Positions 12,354 to 22,100 of a stretch of 64,000 bases of DNA are shown here, piece by piece. Origin of the DNA: Chionomys nivalis (taxonomy: Eukaryota > Chordata > Mammalia > Rodentia > Cricetidae); the NCBI RefSeq assembly GCF_950005125.1, contig NC_080086.1, positions 125,558,826 through 125,622,825 of the forward strand, written 5' to 3'. The notes under the pieces were generated by a model. It was not told the origin of the DNA and did not search any database. It was given only the letters and a program-made list of their open reading frames with translations. The first letter of the stretch is position 1. Every line of letters begins with the position of its first letter. Position numbers and translations under genes: made by a program.

Positions 12354-12589
12354 CATCATGAACTTTCACTGGCAGTATTTATCTAACGATAAGGTGCACG
12401 CCTTTCCACGGCAGCGAGGCTTCTTTCATAGGAAGTGTTCAAGCAACAGTGAAACCCAGATGCCTCCTAAGGATGTTTCTAATCATAGACGAGGGAAGCC
12501 CTTTCTCTCATTCAAAGCAAATGTGTGATCATTGGTGTCACTTCTAGCAAAGGAGAGGCTTGTTAGATGGGGGAGGGCAAAGTCTTTTT

Positions 12590-13020
12590 AATCCTTGTGA
12601 GCAGTTAATTACAAAAGACCTTTTTATTTATGGCCTAACCCATATGGCAAATAGGGACCTTACATGAAAAATCTTTCTGCAAAAAAGAGAAGTTAAGTCC
12701 TGCCACAGTGGTGCAAACGCAGCTCTAAAGCCTACTCCAACCCTGCTGAAATGTCTTTTCCCTTTGAAAGAGGTCTATTAGGGATGCAAACACTCGGTTA
12801 TCTGCACAGATGATAATCCCAGCAAACAAAACAGTGAAACCATTAGAACTTTCTGGTACAAGCAATTCAGCCCTGGAAACTTGGCTTTTTAAACATGAAA
12901 AGGGCAGAGAAAGCGAGCAGAGCTGGTCCCAATTTGGGATACTTAAATTTGCATATCTGAGTCCCCAGCCAATTATCTGCATGTTTGGCCTAAAGAAGAC
13001 AACCAGTTCTCCACCCACAG
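12590..13020. promoter_or_regulatory. Candidate conserved enhancer, about 1.7-2.1 kb upstream of Map4k3
   Basis: Repeat-free block between a B1 (ends about 12353) and a short B1 fragment (13331). It contains TTAATTA (12605-12611, homeodomain type), the octamer-like ATTTGCATA (12947-12955) and GATA-type TTATCTGCA motifs. Frames stay open on both strands by chance. No gene is seen. Enhancer status is inferred from motif density and lack of repeats only. Confidence 0.3.
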
Positions 13021-13330
13021 CACACACACAGAAGGCAGGCCCGCTCCTTGGCCCCTGCTACTGCCTTCAAAGGGCAAAAGGAAGCAGGGAAAAACCAGCA
13101 GGCATGGTTGGGAGTAGCTCAAGACAGCACAGCCTTAGGGTCTATCCTGAATTAATCCCATGATGTGCACCCCAGGGGCAGAGGTGTAAGCAATATTGTT
13201 ACTACATTCTAATGCTTTAGGATAACTAAAGATCATACAACTGGAAGCCTGTTTATATGGCACAGAGAGGATCATTTCCCAACGTCTTTTAGTCGATAGA
13301 TACTCAAGTAAGTACCCCATACACACACTC

Positions 13331-13412
13331 TGTAGTCAAGGCTGGTGTTGCAGTGATGCTCCTGCCTCAGCTTCCCAAGTGCTGGGATGGCAGGTGTGCG
13401 TCACCACACCCG
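13331..13412 (-). mobile_element. B1 SINE fragment (antisense)
   Basis: 'caaggctggtgttgcagtga...cttcccaagtgctgggatgg...caccacacccgg'. Confidence 0.65.
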
Positions 13413-13865
13413 GTTTGGAGTAAACAATTTGAGAATTTAGTAAATATGTAATTGTACTGTCTACTGATTAAAAAATTCAATATGAAGCAGATAACTGTTA
13501 AGCAGACTGTTCAACTATTCCTTAACAGGTTTGAGAAGATCTAGTTTCTGAGAAGCCACTAGGTATTAGGGAACATTAGTTCTTAGAAGGTGTGGTGCCT
13601 ACGGAGATTAGGAAAGCCTTTTTGAAGAAAAAATAGAACGTTAAAACGCCTGAGTGGTCATGAGCGACTTGGTTAAAACAGTTATTTTATTGAGAACCCA
13701 GCATGACCCTTCCATTGCCTGCGTCCTTTCTTAGATAGATAGCTTTTAGCAGTCAGAGACGGAATCCACGGAATCCACAACGTTTGGCAGTTCCCTGGCT
13801 TATCAGGATCTTAAACTGGGTGGAGCGCTGGGCAGGTAAGGTAGAGGCTATGGAGCTTCGGGTTG

Positions 13866-13873
13866 GTCACGTG
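13866..13873 (+). promoter_or_regulatory. GTCACGTG E-box (CLEAR-like) upstream of Map4k3
   Basis: The octamer GTCACGTG (core CACGTG 13868-13873) is the preferred core of MiT/TFE, USF and similar bHLH-Zip factors. It lies about 830 bp before the Map4k3 ATG. A single match of this length has limited weight by itself. Confidence 0.35.
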
Positions 13874-13895
13874 TTTACATTTCAGGTGTGGGATT

Positions 13896-13973
13896 AGATC
13901 CTGTACAGGCCCCACCCTCTGCAACCTTCCGCTCACAGGGTTGCAGGACAGAGTCCTGCACAGTCCCCGCCCT
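13896..13973 (+). repeat. Imperfect duplication upstream of Map4k3
   Basis: Two related segments, 13896-13918 (agatcctgtacaggccccac...) and 13952-13973 (agtcctgcacagtccccgcc...), sit 56 bp apart, with short inverted arms tgcaacc/ggttgca between them. Lies in the upstream edge of the promoter region. Confidence 0.4.
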
Positions 13974-14352
13974 GGGCTTTGATAATCCAACCCTCTCCCT
14001 GGACAGAGGTCAATCACCGCTTAGGTTCTGCCTTGCTTCCCACTCCCCCCACGCCCTCCCACGCCGCACTCCCCCGGCTCTGTCTTGGTCCTCTCTGCAT
14101 CCCTGTCAAGCCAACCCCAAGAACCAAAGTGTCACTGCCCTCACCTTTCTGATTGGGACCCCCCTCTCTCCACACCTAGGAGGAAGGATCTGGGTTCTCG
14201 GTAGTAGCCCTCGAGTACCTGCTCCTAAAAGGTTGGGGATATCGTCTCGCACATTGCACCTACTACTACCTGCTCAGGGCTGGGGCTATAGGCAGAGCGT
14301 CTAACTTTGTTCCGGAGAGTCTGGCGCGTCCTGAGCCTCCCGACGGGCGCGC

Positions 14353-14590
14353 ATGCCGGGAGCGCGCAGCGTCCGGGATGGCGGCTGCGCAGTGGCTCGC
14401 GGGCCGGGAACGGGAGGGCGGGCGGAGCGGCGGGCGGAAGCCATGTTGGAGCTGCACCCCGAGCGAGGGGCTGCGGGCGCGCTCCTCTCCTGGTGGGTGT
14501 GACCCGGCTCCGCGCGGCGGCGGGGGGCGGGGACGCCGGGCGGCTCGTCGTGGTCGGCGGCGGCCGCGGCGTGCAGCCGGGCGATTGTGA
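14353..14590 (+). other. Upstream ATGs / candidate uORFs in the Map4k3 5' leader
   Basis: Three ATGs precede the Map4k3 start. ATG 14353 and ATG 14443 are in one frame ending at TGA 14500-14502 (50 and 20 codons including stop). ATG 14378 opens a 70-codon frame ending at 14590. All stop before the main ATG at 14696. Whether they are in the mRNA depends on the transcription start, which is unknown. They could lower translation if included. Confidence 0.4.
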
Positions 14591-14695
14591 CCGGCGGCAG
14601 AGCCGGGCCGGCCGCGGGCGCTCCCTCCGTGCGGCCCCCCTGAGCGCCCCCCCTCCCCGGGCCGGGAGGGAGGCGGGGGGCACCCGGGGCCCGCC

Positions 14696-14791
14696 ATGAA
14701 CCCCGGCTTCGACCTGTCCCGCCGGAACCCTCAGGAGGACTTCGAGCTGATCCAGCGCATCGGCAGCGGCACCTACGGCGACGTCTACAAG
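14696..14791 (+). CDS. Map4k3: Map4k3 coding exon 1 (N-terminus of MAP4K3/GLK)
   Basis: First coding exon of a germinal-centre-kinase-like Ser/Thr kinase. MAP4K3 acts upstream of JNK, in amino-acid signalling to mTORC1 and in T-cell receptor signalling (family knowledge). The 32 codons start with MNPGFDLSRRNPQEDFELIQ, which I recognise as the MAP4K3 N-terminus; the close paralogue MAP4K5 starts differently. Residues 23-32 form the glycine-rich ATP-binding loop GSGTYGDVYK. The reading frame stops being conserved exactly at AAG|GTGAGG, a strong donor, so the intron is phase 0. The next exon should begin with the remaining loop residues and carry the ATP-anchoring lysine; it is not seen in this window. 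The start ATG has a good context (gccATG, G at -3) and lies in a CpG island. Only about 4 percent of a protein of roughly 890 residues is present. Gene identity is secure; the transcription start is not visible. Confidence 0.95.
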
Positions 14792-14797
14792 GTGAGG
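14789..14797 (+). other. Map4k3: Splice donor of Map4k3 exon 1
   Basis: Reads AAG|GTGAGG, a near-consensus 5' splice site directly after the lysine codon ending the glycine-rich loop. It marks the start of intron 1, which continues past the window end. Confidence 0.9.
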
Positions 14798-15156
14798 GCA
14801 GGGGCCGCCGAGCCCGGGCCTGCGCCGCCGGGACGGAACAAAGGACCAGGCGTGGGATCGCAGCCCTCGGCGGGCGTCCTCACCGGAGCCCTGCCGGGGA
14901 CGCGTTCTCTGATCCCAGCCTCTCCGGCGCGCTGGAGCCGCGGCGCTCCCGGGGGTGCAGAGGCCGGCCTTGCGCTTGTTGCCTGGGCAGGGGCTGTGTG
15001 ACGAACCGGGTTGCTTGGGGCTTTGGCGTTTGTCAAAGCTGCGTGCCTCTCCGGGACCTGCGATCCCCGGCCGGTGCCTGGGAGCTGCTGCCCCCTCGGG
15101 CCTGCTTGCTGGTTCTCGTCTAACGCTACTACCTACCTCGGCAGCCTCCATCAACA

Positions 15157-15222
15157 GCCTTAGCCTTTAGCCTCTTAACATCTGCCTGCGCCTTAGCCTT
15201 TAACCTTTTAACATCTGCCTGT
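15157..15222 (+). repeat. 33-bp tandem duplication just inside Map4k3 intron 1
   Basis: 15157-15189 and 15190-15222 repeat 'gccttagccttta(g/a)cct...acatctgcct' with two differences in the first 31 bases. Confidence 0.85.
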
Positions 15223-16284
15223 CGGTTCCTTGTAATTTTCAAGGAGTCACTTGGTTTTGTAGAAAGAGATCTGGTTTTGAAGGCAAGAAAGCAACTTTTG
15301 CCCCCCTCTCTCCAAAAAGAATTGGACAGTGGTGTTTGTTTTTGTCAGTGGCACACAGGATTCGGCTTTTTCTTTTTCGTTAATCAAGTACCTAGGGAGG
15401 GTACTGGTTTGACAAGGTTAGAATTCAAGATTCATTAGCAGTACAGCGTTTCTGTTGCAAAGGGACCACTTCTAAATGTGGGAGGATAAATCACTCTTCC
15501 CAGGCCAACTCAACTCCTGGCCTCTTGGAGTCTGCCAAGAAGGGAGGTGTATGGTGCCAACTGTGGCAGCAGTCTTGATTTAGTTGCGTATCTACTTACT
15601 GGTAACTGAACTTGGACTCCTGTTCCACGGAACACCTGAGGATGCACAGAGAAACTTAGTATTACGTTGGAAAGTTAAGCCTTCAGTTTATCTTGCCCAT
15701 GTTAAAGCAATAGGTTTTGTTCTTTCGGTGGACTGCGTGAGCTAAGTTAGTCAGTCCAGTGCCGCAGGTCTTTAGCGAGGGATGTGCTTGTCTCCCAGGT
15801 ATCACACCGCTTTCCTCTATAGAAAGGTGTACTGAGCATAGGTACAGTACTTAGAACGTATCAGGCATATGTTGGTGAACTTGAGTTGTGGCAACTAAAG
15901 ATAGGAACGAACCCAGGTTTGTTTGGAGCAACATTCAACAGCAGCCTCTGCCATTTTATGAGAGTTGTGTTTTTGATGTGGAGAGGATGGTGAATGTCCT
16001 CTCCATGGAACAGGAGGACAGGATCTGTCGTGCTCCAGTCTCTCACCGAGATCTGGAAGATGATAAGGCATTGCTCAGGGCAGTGGTGAGAAAGGAATAA
16101 TGCCGCACAGAGGGAGCCATTCAGAGGCCAGAGAAACCAGTATGAATCTGAGAAAGAACTGTAGTCTGGGCAGCAAGGGAGGATGGCTGTGGATACTGGT
16201 TCCTATAGACCTTTTAGCTATGGGAATGAAATCAGATATGGATTTTTCCTTTCTTTTTTTTTTTCTTTCTTCTTCTTTTTTTTT

Positions 16285-16313
16285 TTTTGGTTTTTCGAGA
16301 TGGGTGTGTGTGT

Positions 16314-16353
<40 letters not shown>

Positions 16354-16480
16354 GTAATATAGCTCTGGCTGTACTGGAACTTGCTTTGTAGACCAGGATG
16401 GCCTCAAACTCACAGAGATCCTCCTGCCTCTGCCTCCTGACTGCTGGGATTAAAGGTATGCACAGCCACCACCAGCAGGC
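16285..16480 (-). mobile_element. B1 SINE (antisense) with internal (GT)n expansion
   Basis: 'ggtttttcgagatgg' then (GT)n with one GG break (about 16303-16351), then '...gtagaccaggatggcctcaa...gctgggattaaaggtatgc'. The GT run replaces the 'gggtttctctgtgtagc' part of a normal B1. Confidence 0.75.
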
Positions 16481-16499
16481 CTCCTTTCTTTCTTAAAAG

Positions 16500-16650
16500 G
16501 GCATCCTTGGATGCCCATGGAGGCCAGGAGAGGGCATCAGATCTCTTGGAGCTGAAGTTTTGGGCAATTGTGAGCTACCTGAGATGGGTACTGGGAACCA
16601 AATTTGAGTCCTGGAAGAACAGTGGGTGCTCTTCACTGCTGAGTCCCGTT
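16500..16650 (-). mobile_element. B3 SINE (antisense)
   Basis: 'ggaggccaggagagggcatc...gtgagctacctgagatgggt...gtgctcttcactgctgagtc'. Confidence 0.75.
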
Positions 16651-16674
16651 TCTTTTCTTTTTTTTCTTTTTTAC

Positions 16675-16745
16675 TTTATTTTTCAGTGTAGATAATCATG
16701 CTATGTATCCCAGGCTGGCCTGGAACTTAAAATCCTATAGCTTTG
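16675..16745 (-). mobile_element. B1 fragment (antisense)
   Basis: 'ctatgtatcccaggctggcc tggaactt' with T-rich flank; only the right part remains. Confidence 0.5.
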
Positions 16746-16923
16746 CCCCCCTGAATGGTAGAGGTGTAGACAGTCTTGACTCTGTCCAGTTTAGATCTGA
16801 ACTTCTGGACTGAGGCTCAGGCTTGCTTGAGTTAGGTCTGCAGAACCACAGAAAGTATGAGGAGAGTGCCATCTCCACAGAGTTGTCCTCTGTCCTCCAC
16901 AGGTGTTCTATGACATGTTCATG

Positions 16924-16925
<2 letters not shown>

Positions 16926-16962
<37 letters not shown>
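16926..16962. repeat. (CA)n microsatellite
   Basis: About 18 CA units. Confidence 0.9.
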
Positions 16963-16964
<2 letters not shown>

Positions 16965-17190
16965 AAAGTGAATAGTTAGACTTTAAAACGTTCTCCATAT
17001 CATGGTGTGTGGAGGGAAAGGGCAGTTAGGAGACTGTTGGGATATGCTGGTAAGAATAATAGCATTTTGGAATTTGGTCTTGACTAAGAAGGCAGGAATG
17101 TGTCCAGATCTAAAGAGCGAATAACTGGGGGAGTCCAGTTATAGTAGACAGAAAGTTTAATTTTGTGCATCTTAGATGGTGACATCTATG

Positions 17191-17300
17191 TAAGGGGTGT
17201 GTGTGTGTGTGTTTCAAGTTCTTGAGATGGGTCTCATGTTGCCCGGGATGACTTTGAAATTATGTAGTCAAGGATGATCTTGTGCTGAAATTACAGACAC
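17191..17300 (-). mobile_element. (GT)n plus diverged B1-like fragment (antisense)
   Basis: (GT)8 run, then 'cttgagatgggtctcatgtt gcccgggatgactttgaaat'. Old copy. Confidence 0.45.
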
Positions 17301-17384
17301 TTATTGGTAGGTTCTTGATAGGAATAAGTAGTCAGGTATTTACTATATTTAAAAACAAAACCAGCCAAACTAAAAACCTATGAA

Positions 17385-17542
17385 GTCATTTTGGTAACAC
17401 ATGCCTGTAATCTTAGCACTTGGGAAGTTGAGGCAGAATGCTGACCACCAGTTCAGGGCCAGCCTGGGCTACAGGGTGAGCTACAAGTGAGTGTGGGTTA
17501 CAAAATAAGACTGTCTCAAAAAAAAAAAAAAAAAAAAAAAAC
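17385..17542 (+). mobile_element. B1-like SINE with A24 tail
   Basis: 'gtaacacatgcctgtaatct tagcacttgggaagttgagg...gccagcctgggctacagggt...gactgtctc' plus a long A run at about 17518-17541. Confidence 0.7.
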
Positions 17543-17659
17543 CCATGCATGGTGTATAAATCTACCTAGCTAAAAGGAAAAAAAGTTGAGTCTGTAATTT
17601 TTCTAAGGACACCTGAGTGTAATAGAGGTATGGCAAACTGACTACTCTTGTCAGCCATT

Positions 17660-17830
17660 ACTGATGATGCCAGCTAACATGTATGGAGTGCTTATTATCT
17701 GGCTGGCACTTTCCTCCCTAGTCCTGCAGCTACTGCAGCTGAAGAAGCAAGTGTAGATAAGGAGGGGGGTTATATAACTTTGAAGTTGGTAGATGGCAGG
17801 GGTAAAAGCTGAACCGGCTTGAGACTGGAC
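17660..17830 (-). mobile_element. MIR SINE (antisense, diverged)
   Basis: 'gctaacatgtatggagtgct tattatctggctggcactt' is the reversed MIR end; later 'ttatataactttgaagttgg' fits its middle. Confidence 0.5.
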
Positions 17831-18787
17831 ATCGCCATCAGTGGGAAGCACTGTCGCTGTAAACATGGGTACGGACAGATCATGTCCTGGATTTCCAGGG
17901 AAGAAACTGAAGTGCACGTTGCCTTCACACTTTGAGCTTCCTGTGGCTCTTTGGTGACTCCTCCCTCCCGATAGGCAGCCAGACTTCGCGTGCTTGTGTG
18001 CTTCCTTGCCTACCAGTGGACATCAGATAATAGGTGCTTGATTCTTGCCTGCTAGACTCTTTCATTACCAGGACCCAAAGCAGAGCATCTCTGTGGGGTT
18101 TGGCACCATACCTCCTGCCAGCTACACAAAGCTGGGACTTCCTTCTTTACTACAACCAAGTCATGTGGCAAAGATACACATTTTCCACATTTACTTTGCC
18201 GTTAGATGTTTCTGTCACGTGCTGGCGCTGAGCTGGAGAAAGGTGCATGGTGTTTCCAAAAGTCGGGGGATGCGTTTTGCTTCTTAGGCTGTCGATGAGC
18301 AGGCACTAAAAATGGAATAGTTCTATTAAGTAAGTAAGTTAGACCTAATTATAGTAATTCTTGGAAGGTTGGTGTTTTAAGGGATTTTATTTTGAAAACT
18401 CTTCCACCCACTGCAATAGCACAGTTACAGAGCACTGAACTGGGATGTTGAGATTTGGGATCCAGCAGCCGTGCAGCTTATAAAACGCACTTAGAGCTCA
18501 GGATTGTTTTGCGTGAGGCTGTTCTTACCATCACAGGTTCTTCTGCTTCTTGGTGCTGAGTAGACTACTTGAGTTTTACCCACCACATAAGTTATTTTCT
18601 TTTTCCTTTGGCCATTTAGTCTGCACTGTCTGAGAGAAGTTTAAAAAACAGAAATTAATAATACCTTTTAAGTGACACATAACTCTACAGACTTCATCAA
18701 CCATGAAGCATTTGCACCAGGGTTACCTAGGGACTGTGGACTGATGCATGAAGTGCTCTGAAGTTATGAAACTTTATGTTGTATGTA

Positions 18788-18810
18788 TCTGTCTGTCTGT
18801 CTGTCTGTCT
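18788..18810. repeat. (TCTG)n microsatellite
   Basis: Five to six TCTG units. Confidence 0.8.
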
Positions 18811-19011
18811 CCCTCTTTCTTTTTCTTCTGTGAAATGTCCCACCAGGTCTGTCTAGCCTAGCCATGGGCCCCATGTGACTCAGGATAGCTATGAATGTGA
18901 CCTAACCCAAAATCATAAACTTAATTAGTATGTTATGCAGTGTGTGTGTGTGTGTGTGTGTGATCTTTTTTCTTTATTATGTTGATTCCATAGTTTTTTG
19001 TCTTGTTGTTG

Positions 19012-19145
19012 TTGTTTGGGACACAGTTTCTTCAGTAGTCCTGACTGTTCTGGAACTCACTCTGTAGACCCAGTGGCCTTGAACTCAGAGTTCCACCTGC
19101 CTCTGCCTCCTGAGTGCCGGTATTAAAGGTATGTGCCACCAGTGG
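19012..19145 (-). mobile_element. B1 SINE (antisense)
   Basis: 'ttctggaactcactctgtag...cctgcctctgcctcctgagt gccggtattaaaggtatgtg'. A (GT)n run at 18941-18962 lies just upstream. Confidence 0.75.
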
Positions 19146-19619
19146 TTCTTGTGAATTTTGTAGATGACTGTGTTGTGTCACATGTCAAAAGGTTGGCATG
19201 GGTGTAAGCATTATTTACATTTTCAGTGAGGTCCATGACCACAGGTCTGTTATTTGGAGGACTAGCAATGTCTTAGAGAAACTAGGAAGTCCCATATAGT
19301 CATGCTGTTTGCATCTAATATCTGCACACAAGTTGTACCATCTTTTCATAGGCATGGCACTTTTCCAGTTGTGTTCAAATTATTCTTAACCCAAGTCTTT
19401 GATTTTCTAGGTTTATTGTTGAAAACCTATTATGTAGTCTCATGGCTGTCCTCAGCTCTGTGCCAAAGCTTTTGTTCCCTTGAGTTCTAGCCCTTTGCCT
19501 TGCACTGACCTTATCATCCATTAGGCCTCAGTTCTGGCAGTATGCTATGGCTTGAGTCCTTGGAGCCTTCTGTATGCTTCAGGGAAAGCCATAGCATGGG
19601 TACAGTAAAGAATCAAGGA

Positions 19620-19745
19620 GCAGTGAGATGGCTCAGTAGGTAAAAAAGAGCCTGCCTTAAAGCTTGGCAAACTGAGGTTGATTCCTTTTGGGGGAAACTG
19701 ACCCCATAGAATTAGTTGTCCTTTATTCTGCACAGACATGCCTGA
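19620..19745 (+). mobile_element. B2/B3-like SINE fragment (diverged)
   Basis: 'gagcagtgagatggctcagt aggtaaa' head followed by a diverged body. Confidence 0.5.
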
Positions 19746-19948
19746 ACAGCAGCAGCGGCAGCAGTGATAAAGATTTAGGAGTCCTGTGTTAAACCTGATA
19801 AACTTTGTTCAACCCAGCAAACTTTAAGCTTAGCTTGGTTATGGGACTCTTTTTCTCTATGATACCTGTTGCTTCTCCTTAGGACTAGTGTCTTGTAGGA
19901 CTTGATTTGGAAATGTTGACATTAATCTTCTTTAAAAAATCTACACGT

Positions 19949-20122
19949 GCGCTGGGCAGTGGTGGTGCACGCTTTTAAGCCCAGCACTCGGGAGGCAGAG
20001 GCAGACAGATTTCTATGAGTACGAGGCCAGCCTAGTCTACAAGAGCTAGCTCTAAGACAGGCTCCAAAGCCACAGAGAAACCCTGTCTCGAAAAACCAAA
20101 ACAAAAAACAACAACAAAAAAA
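19949..20122 (+). mobile_element. B1 SINE (cricetid type)
   Basis: 'gctgggcagtggtggtgcac...agcccagcactcgggaggca...gacaggctccaaagccacag agaaaccctgtctcg' with an A/C-rich tail. Confidence 0.85.
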
Positions 20123-20664
20123 TCTACATGTGTTTGAAAGTCACTGCCTCAGAAATAAAGACTACAGTGTGTTTAAGGCGAAGTCTGTAGAAACCAGAGA
20201 CCAGAGGAAATGATCATGAAGTGGGTTTGGGAGTAATTTCTCTAGCAAGCAAGTAAACAAAATGAGATTATCAGATTTAGATAAAGATCTCATTCCTTGA
20301 AGGTGGTGTTTGCCTCCAATCTTTGCTTGGTCATGTGATCTCTGTAAATGCACACTAAACGCATGATTCTGTGTTGAAATGAATAATTAGTAAATTCTCT
20401 TGTGAGAAGGGTTTGAACAGCTATCATGCATTGAACAACTGTACTAGAAAAGCAATGTATTAGGGACTGTGAGTGGTAAAAATGGCAGGGTTTGGTACAT
20501 TGTATTTGTATAGGCATGTGCGCCTACTCTTAGTTGTCCAAGTTTGATACCAAGACTTCACAGGTTTTCTCATTTTCTCACAGTGAACCCCGTTGTGGCC
20601 TCAGGATTCCCGGGATGCCCCACACGCTCTAGCTGACCACTGTGGCACCATGGCAATTTAATGA

Positions 20665-20762
20665 GCAGGGTTTAGAGCCAGTCTGCCTGCTCTTACCATG
20701 TACTAGTCCAGGGTACCAGGCCAGTTACTTCATCTCCTCTCTGTGCCTTAGGTCCTTCAGTT
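20665..20762 (+). mobile_element. MIR SINE (ancient)
   Basis: 'gtttagagccagtctgcctg ctcttaccatgtactag...cagttacttcatctcctctc tgtgcctta' follows the MIR sense order. Confidence 0.6.
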
Positions 20763-21784
20763 GTGATGCCGACACTTGGGAAGGCGTTAGATTTGTCGTG
20801 GCCAATTGCTGCTAGTGTCACTGCATATTTTTCCTATTACCCTCACACTAACCTTTGCTTTTGCACTTCCTGTCTCTACTTAGACTCTCTGTCTCCTTGC
20901 CTGCATCTCTATGGTTTGTCTTTTCATTGTCATCAGGTCTCAGGGTACATGAGTAATATAACCAAAAAATTACTCTGTTATAGTTTAGTGTTTGCAAATT
21001 CAGATATCACTTTTAATAAGTCTGTCTCTTACACTCCACCACTTTCTGGGAAAGTTCTAAATTTAGTAGAATTGGAATATTTGGGATCTTTCATTAGAAA
21101 TATAAGTAAATTAGTATTTAAAAATTTGGCACCAAACGTGAATAATTATTTGAATGAGAAAAGATCCCAACAAAGGATTGTCATCTTAGAGGAAGGCCCC
21201 TTTCCCTAGGATTTAAGCATTTGACTGGAATGTTCCTGTGAAATGATTCCCAATACCAACCTGACGCTCTCCATGTGGATCGCCTGTCCTGGCAGCTCTT
21301 GTCATTCAAGCACTGAGCGCTCTTTTGGTTACCTTCATAGAAAGTTCTGCTCTGCTCATTTTTCTGCCTTTCTCATAGCATGTGCTACCACCTGTCATGT
21401 CTTATAGAGTGTAAACTCAGGACGATTCTGCTTGACTTGGTGCTGTATCTTGAGGGCCTTGAAGAGTGACTGATACACGAGTCTCAGGTAGTACTGGGAA
21501 TGAAAAAGTACAGTGGCACCAGAGGAATGAATGACAGCTACATGAGTGGAAGGGAAGAGAGCTTGTTTCAGACTGGCACAAGTCTCGGCAGAGGAGTGGT
21601 GCTGGGTTAGTCCCAAGGCTCTGGCCGTAGTGGGTCCAGAGCTACTTGGGCATTGTAGATCTTAAGGCCTAAGTTAAGTCAGTAGGTTTAATGTCTTTTC
21701 TTTGTACTAAGCACGGGTCAAGGGTTACTATATAAACTAGAAGTCATTGTCATTTTGCACTAAAGATTTAGTGGCTAATAGTGG

Positions 21785-22100
21785 GTTTGATACCCCTAAT
21801 CCAAAAGTGTGAAATACAAAATACTCCAAAATCCAAAGTAGTGTAGCACTGACTGATGTCACAAGTAAAAAATTCAATCCCGCTCCCACTGGATGGTTTC
21901 AACTTGAATGCAGGTATGCTGAGAAACATTGAGTAACATTTCCTTTAGGCTGTCTGTATAGGGTGCATATGAGACAAGGGAAATTTCATGTTTAGACTTG
22001 GTCCTGTCCCCAAGATCTCACTATGTATATGCAGTGTTCCAGTGTTTGGAGCCAGCCACCGTATTTTGGTTCGAAGTACTTGATAAGGGATTCTCAGCTC
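21785..22100 (+). mobile_element. Ancient DNA transposon remnant (Tigger/MER2-like)
   Basis: Starts 'acccctaatccaaaagtgtg aaatacaaaatactccaaaa' and ends 'gataagggattctcagct', a terminal-inverted-repeat layout known from TcMar-Tigger nonautonomous elements. Family name uncertain. Confidence 0.45.

Larger units (their letters stand above)
1..14269. other. 5' flank of Map4k3, no gene recognised
   Basis: No coding exon, tRNA or ncRNA gene is supported here. Content is SINEs, MaLR LTRs, URR1 transposons, one antisense L1 end and simple repeats, listed separately. Short stretches near 830-930, 3480-3565 and 4930-5000 look like degraded antisense ID/B4 heads. I saw nothing specific in about 560-1000, 2090-2570, 3105-3700, 4320-4860, 6350-6960, 7300-7820, 8220-9590, 10520-10800 and 13420-13860. 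Confidence 0.7.
14270..15110 (+). promoter_or_regulatory. Map4k3: CpG-island promoter of Map4k3
   Basis: Very GC- and CpG-rich stretch spanning the 5' UTR, exon 1 and the start of intron 1, unlike the AT-rich DNA on both sides. No TATA box. Visible motifs: NRF1-like GCGCATGC at 14349-14356, YY1-like GGATGGCGGC at 14376-14385, ETS-type CGGAAG at 14435-14440, YY1-type CCATGTT at 14441-14447, and GC box GGGGCGGGG at 14524-14532. This is a housekeeping-type promoter with probably dispersed initiation within about 14.3-14.65 kb. Such islands often fire in both directions, so an upstream antisense transcript is possible, but nothing in the sequence proves it. Confidence 0.85.

Noticed and set aside
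12725..13163. Overlapping 100- and 117-codon frames on opposite strands
   Set aside because: Both strands open without codon signature; kept only as a candidate noncoding regulatory block.
13888..14304. 138-codon + frame upstream of the promoter
   Set aside because: No conserved domain; low-complexity proline/serine/leucine-rich; no splice or mRNA evidence.
14225..15154. 309-codon open frame on the minus strand across the CpG island
   Set aside because: GC-rich DNA lacks stop codons; composition is Arg/Pro/Ala-rich without domains, and it overlaps the true Map4k3 exon antisense.
20763..21209. 148-codon + frame
   Set aside because: Begins beside a MIR, AT-rich second half, no recognisable domain; best read as chance.
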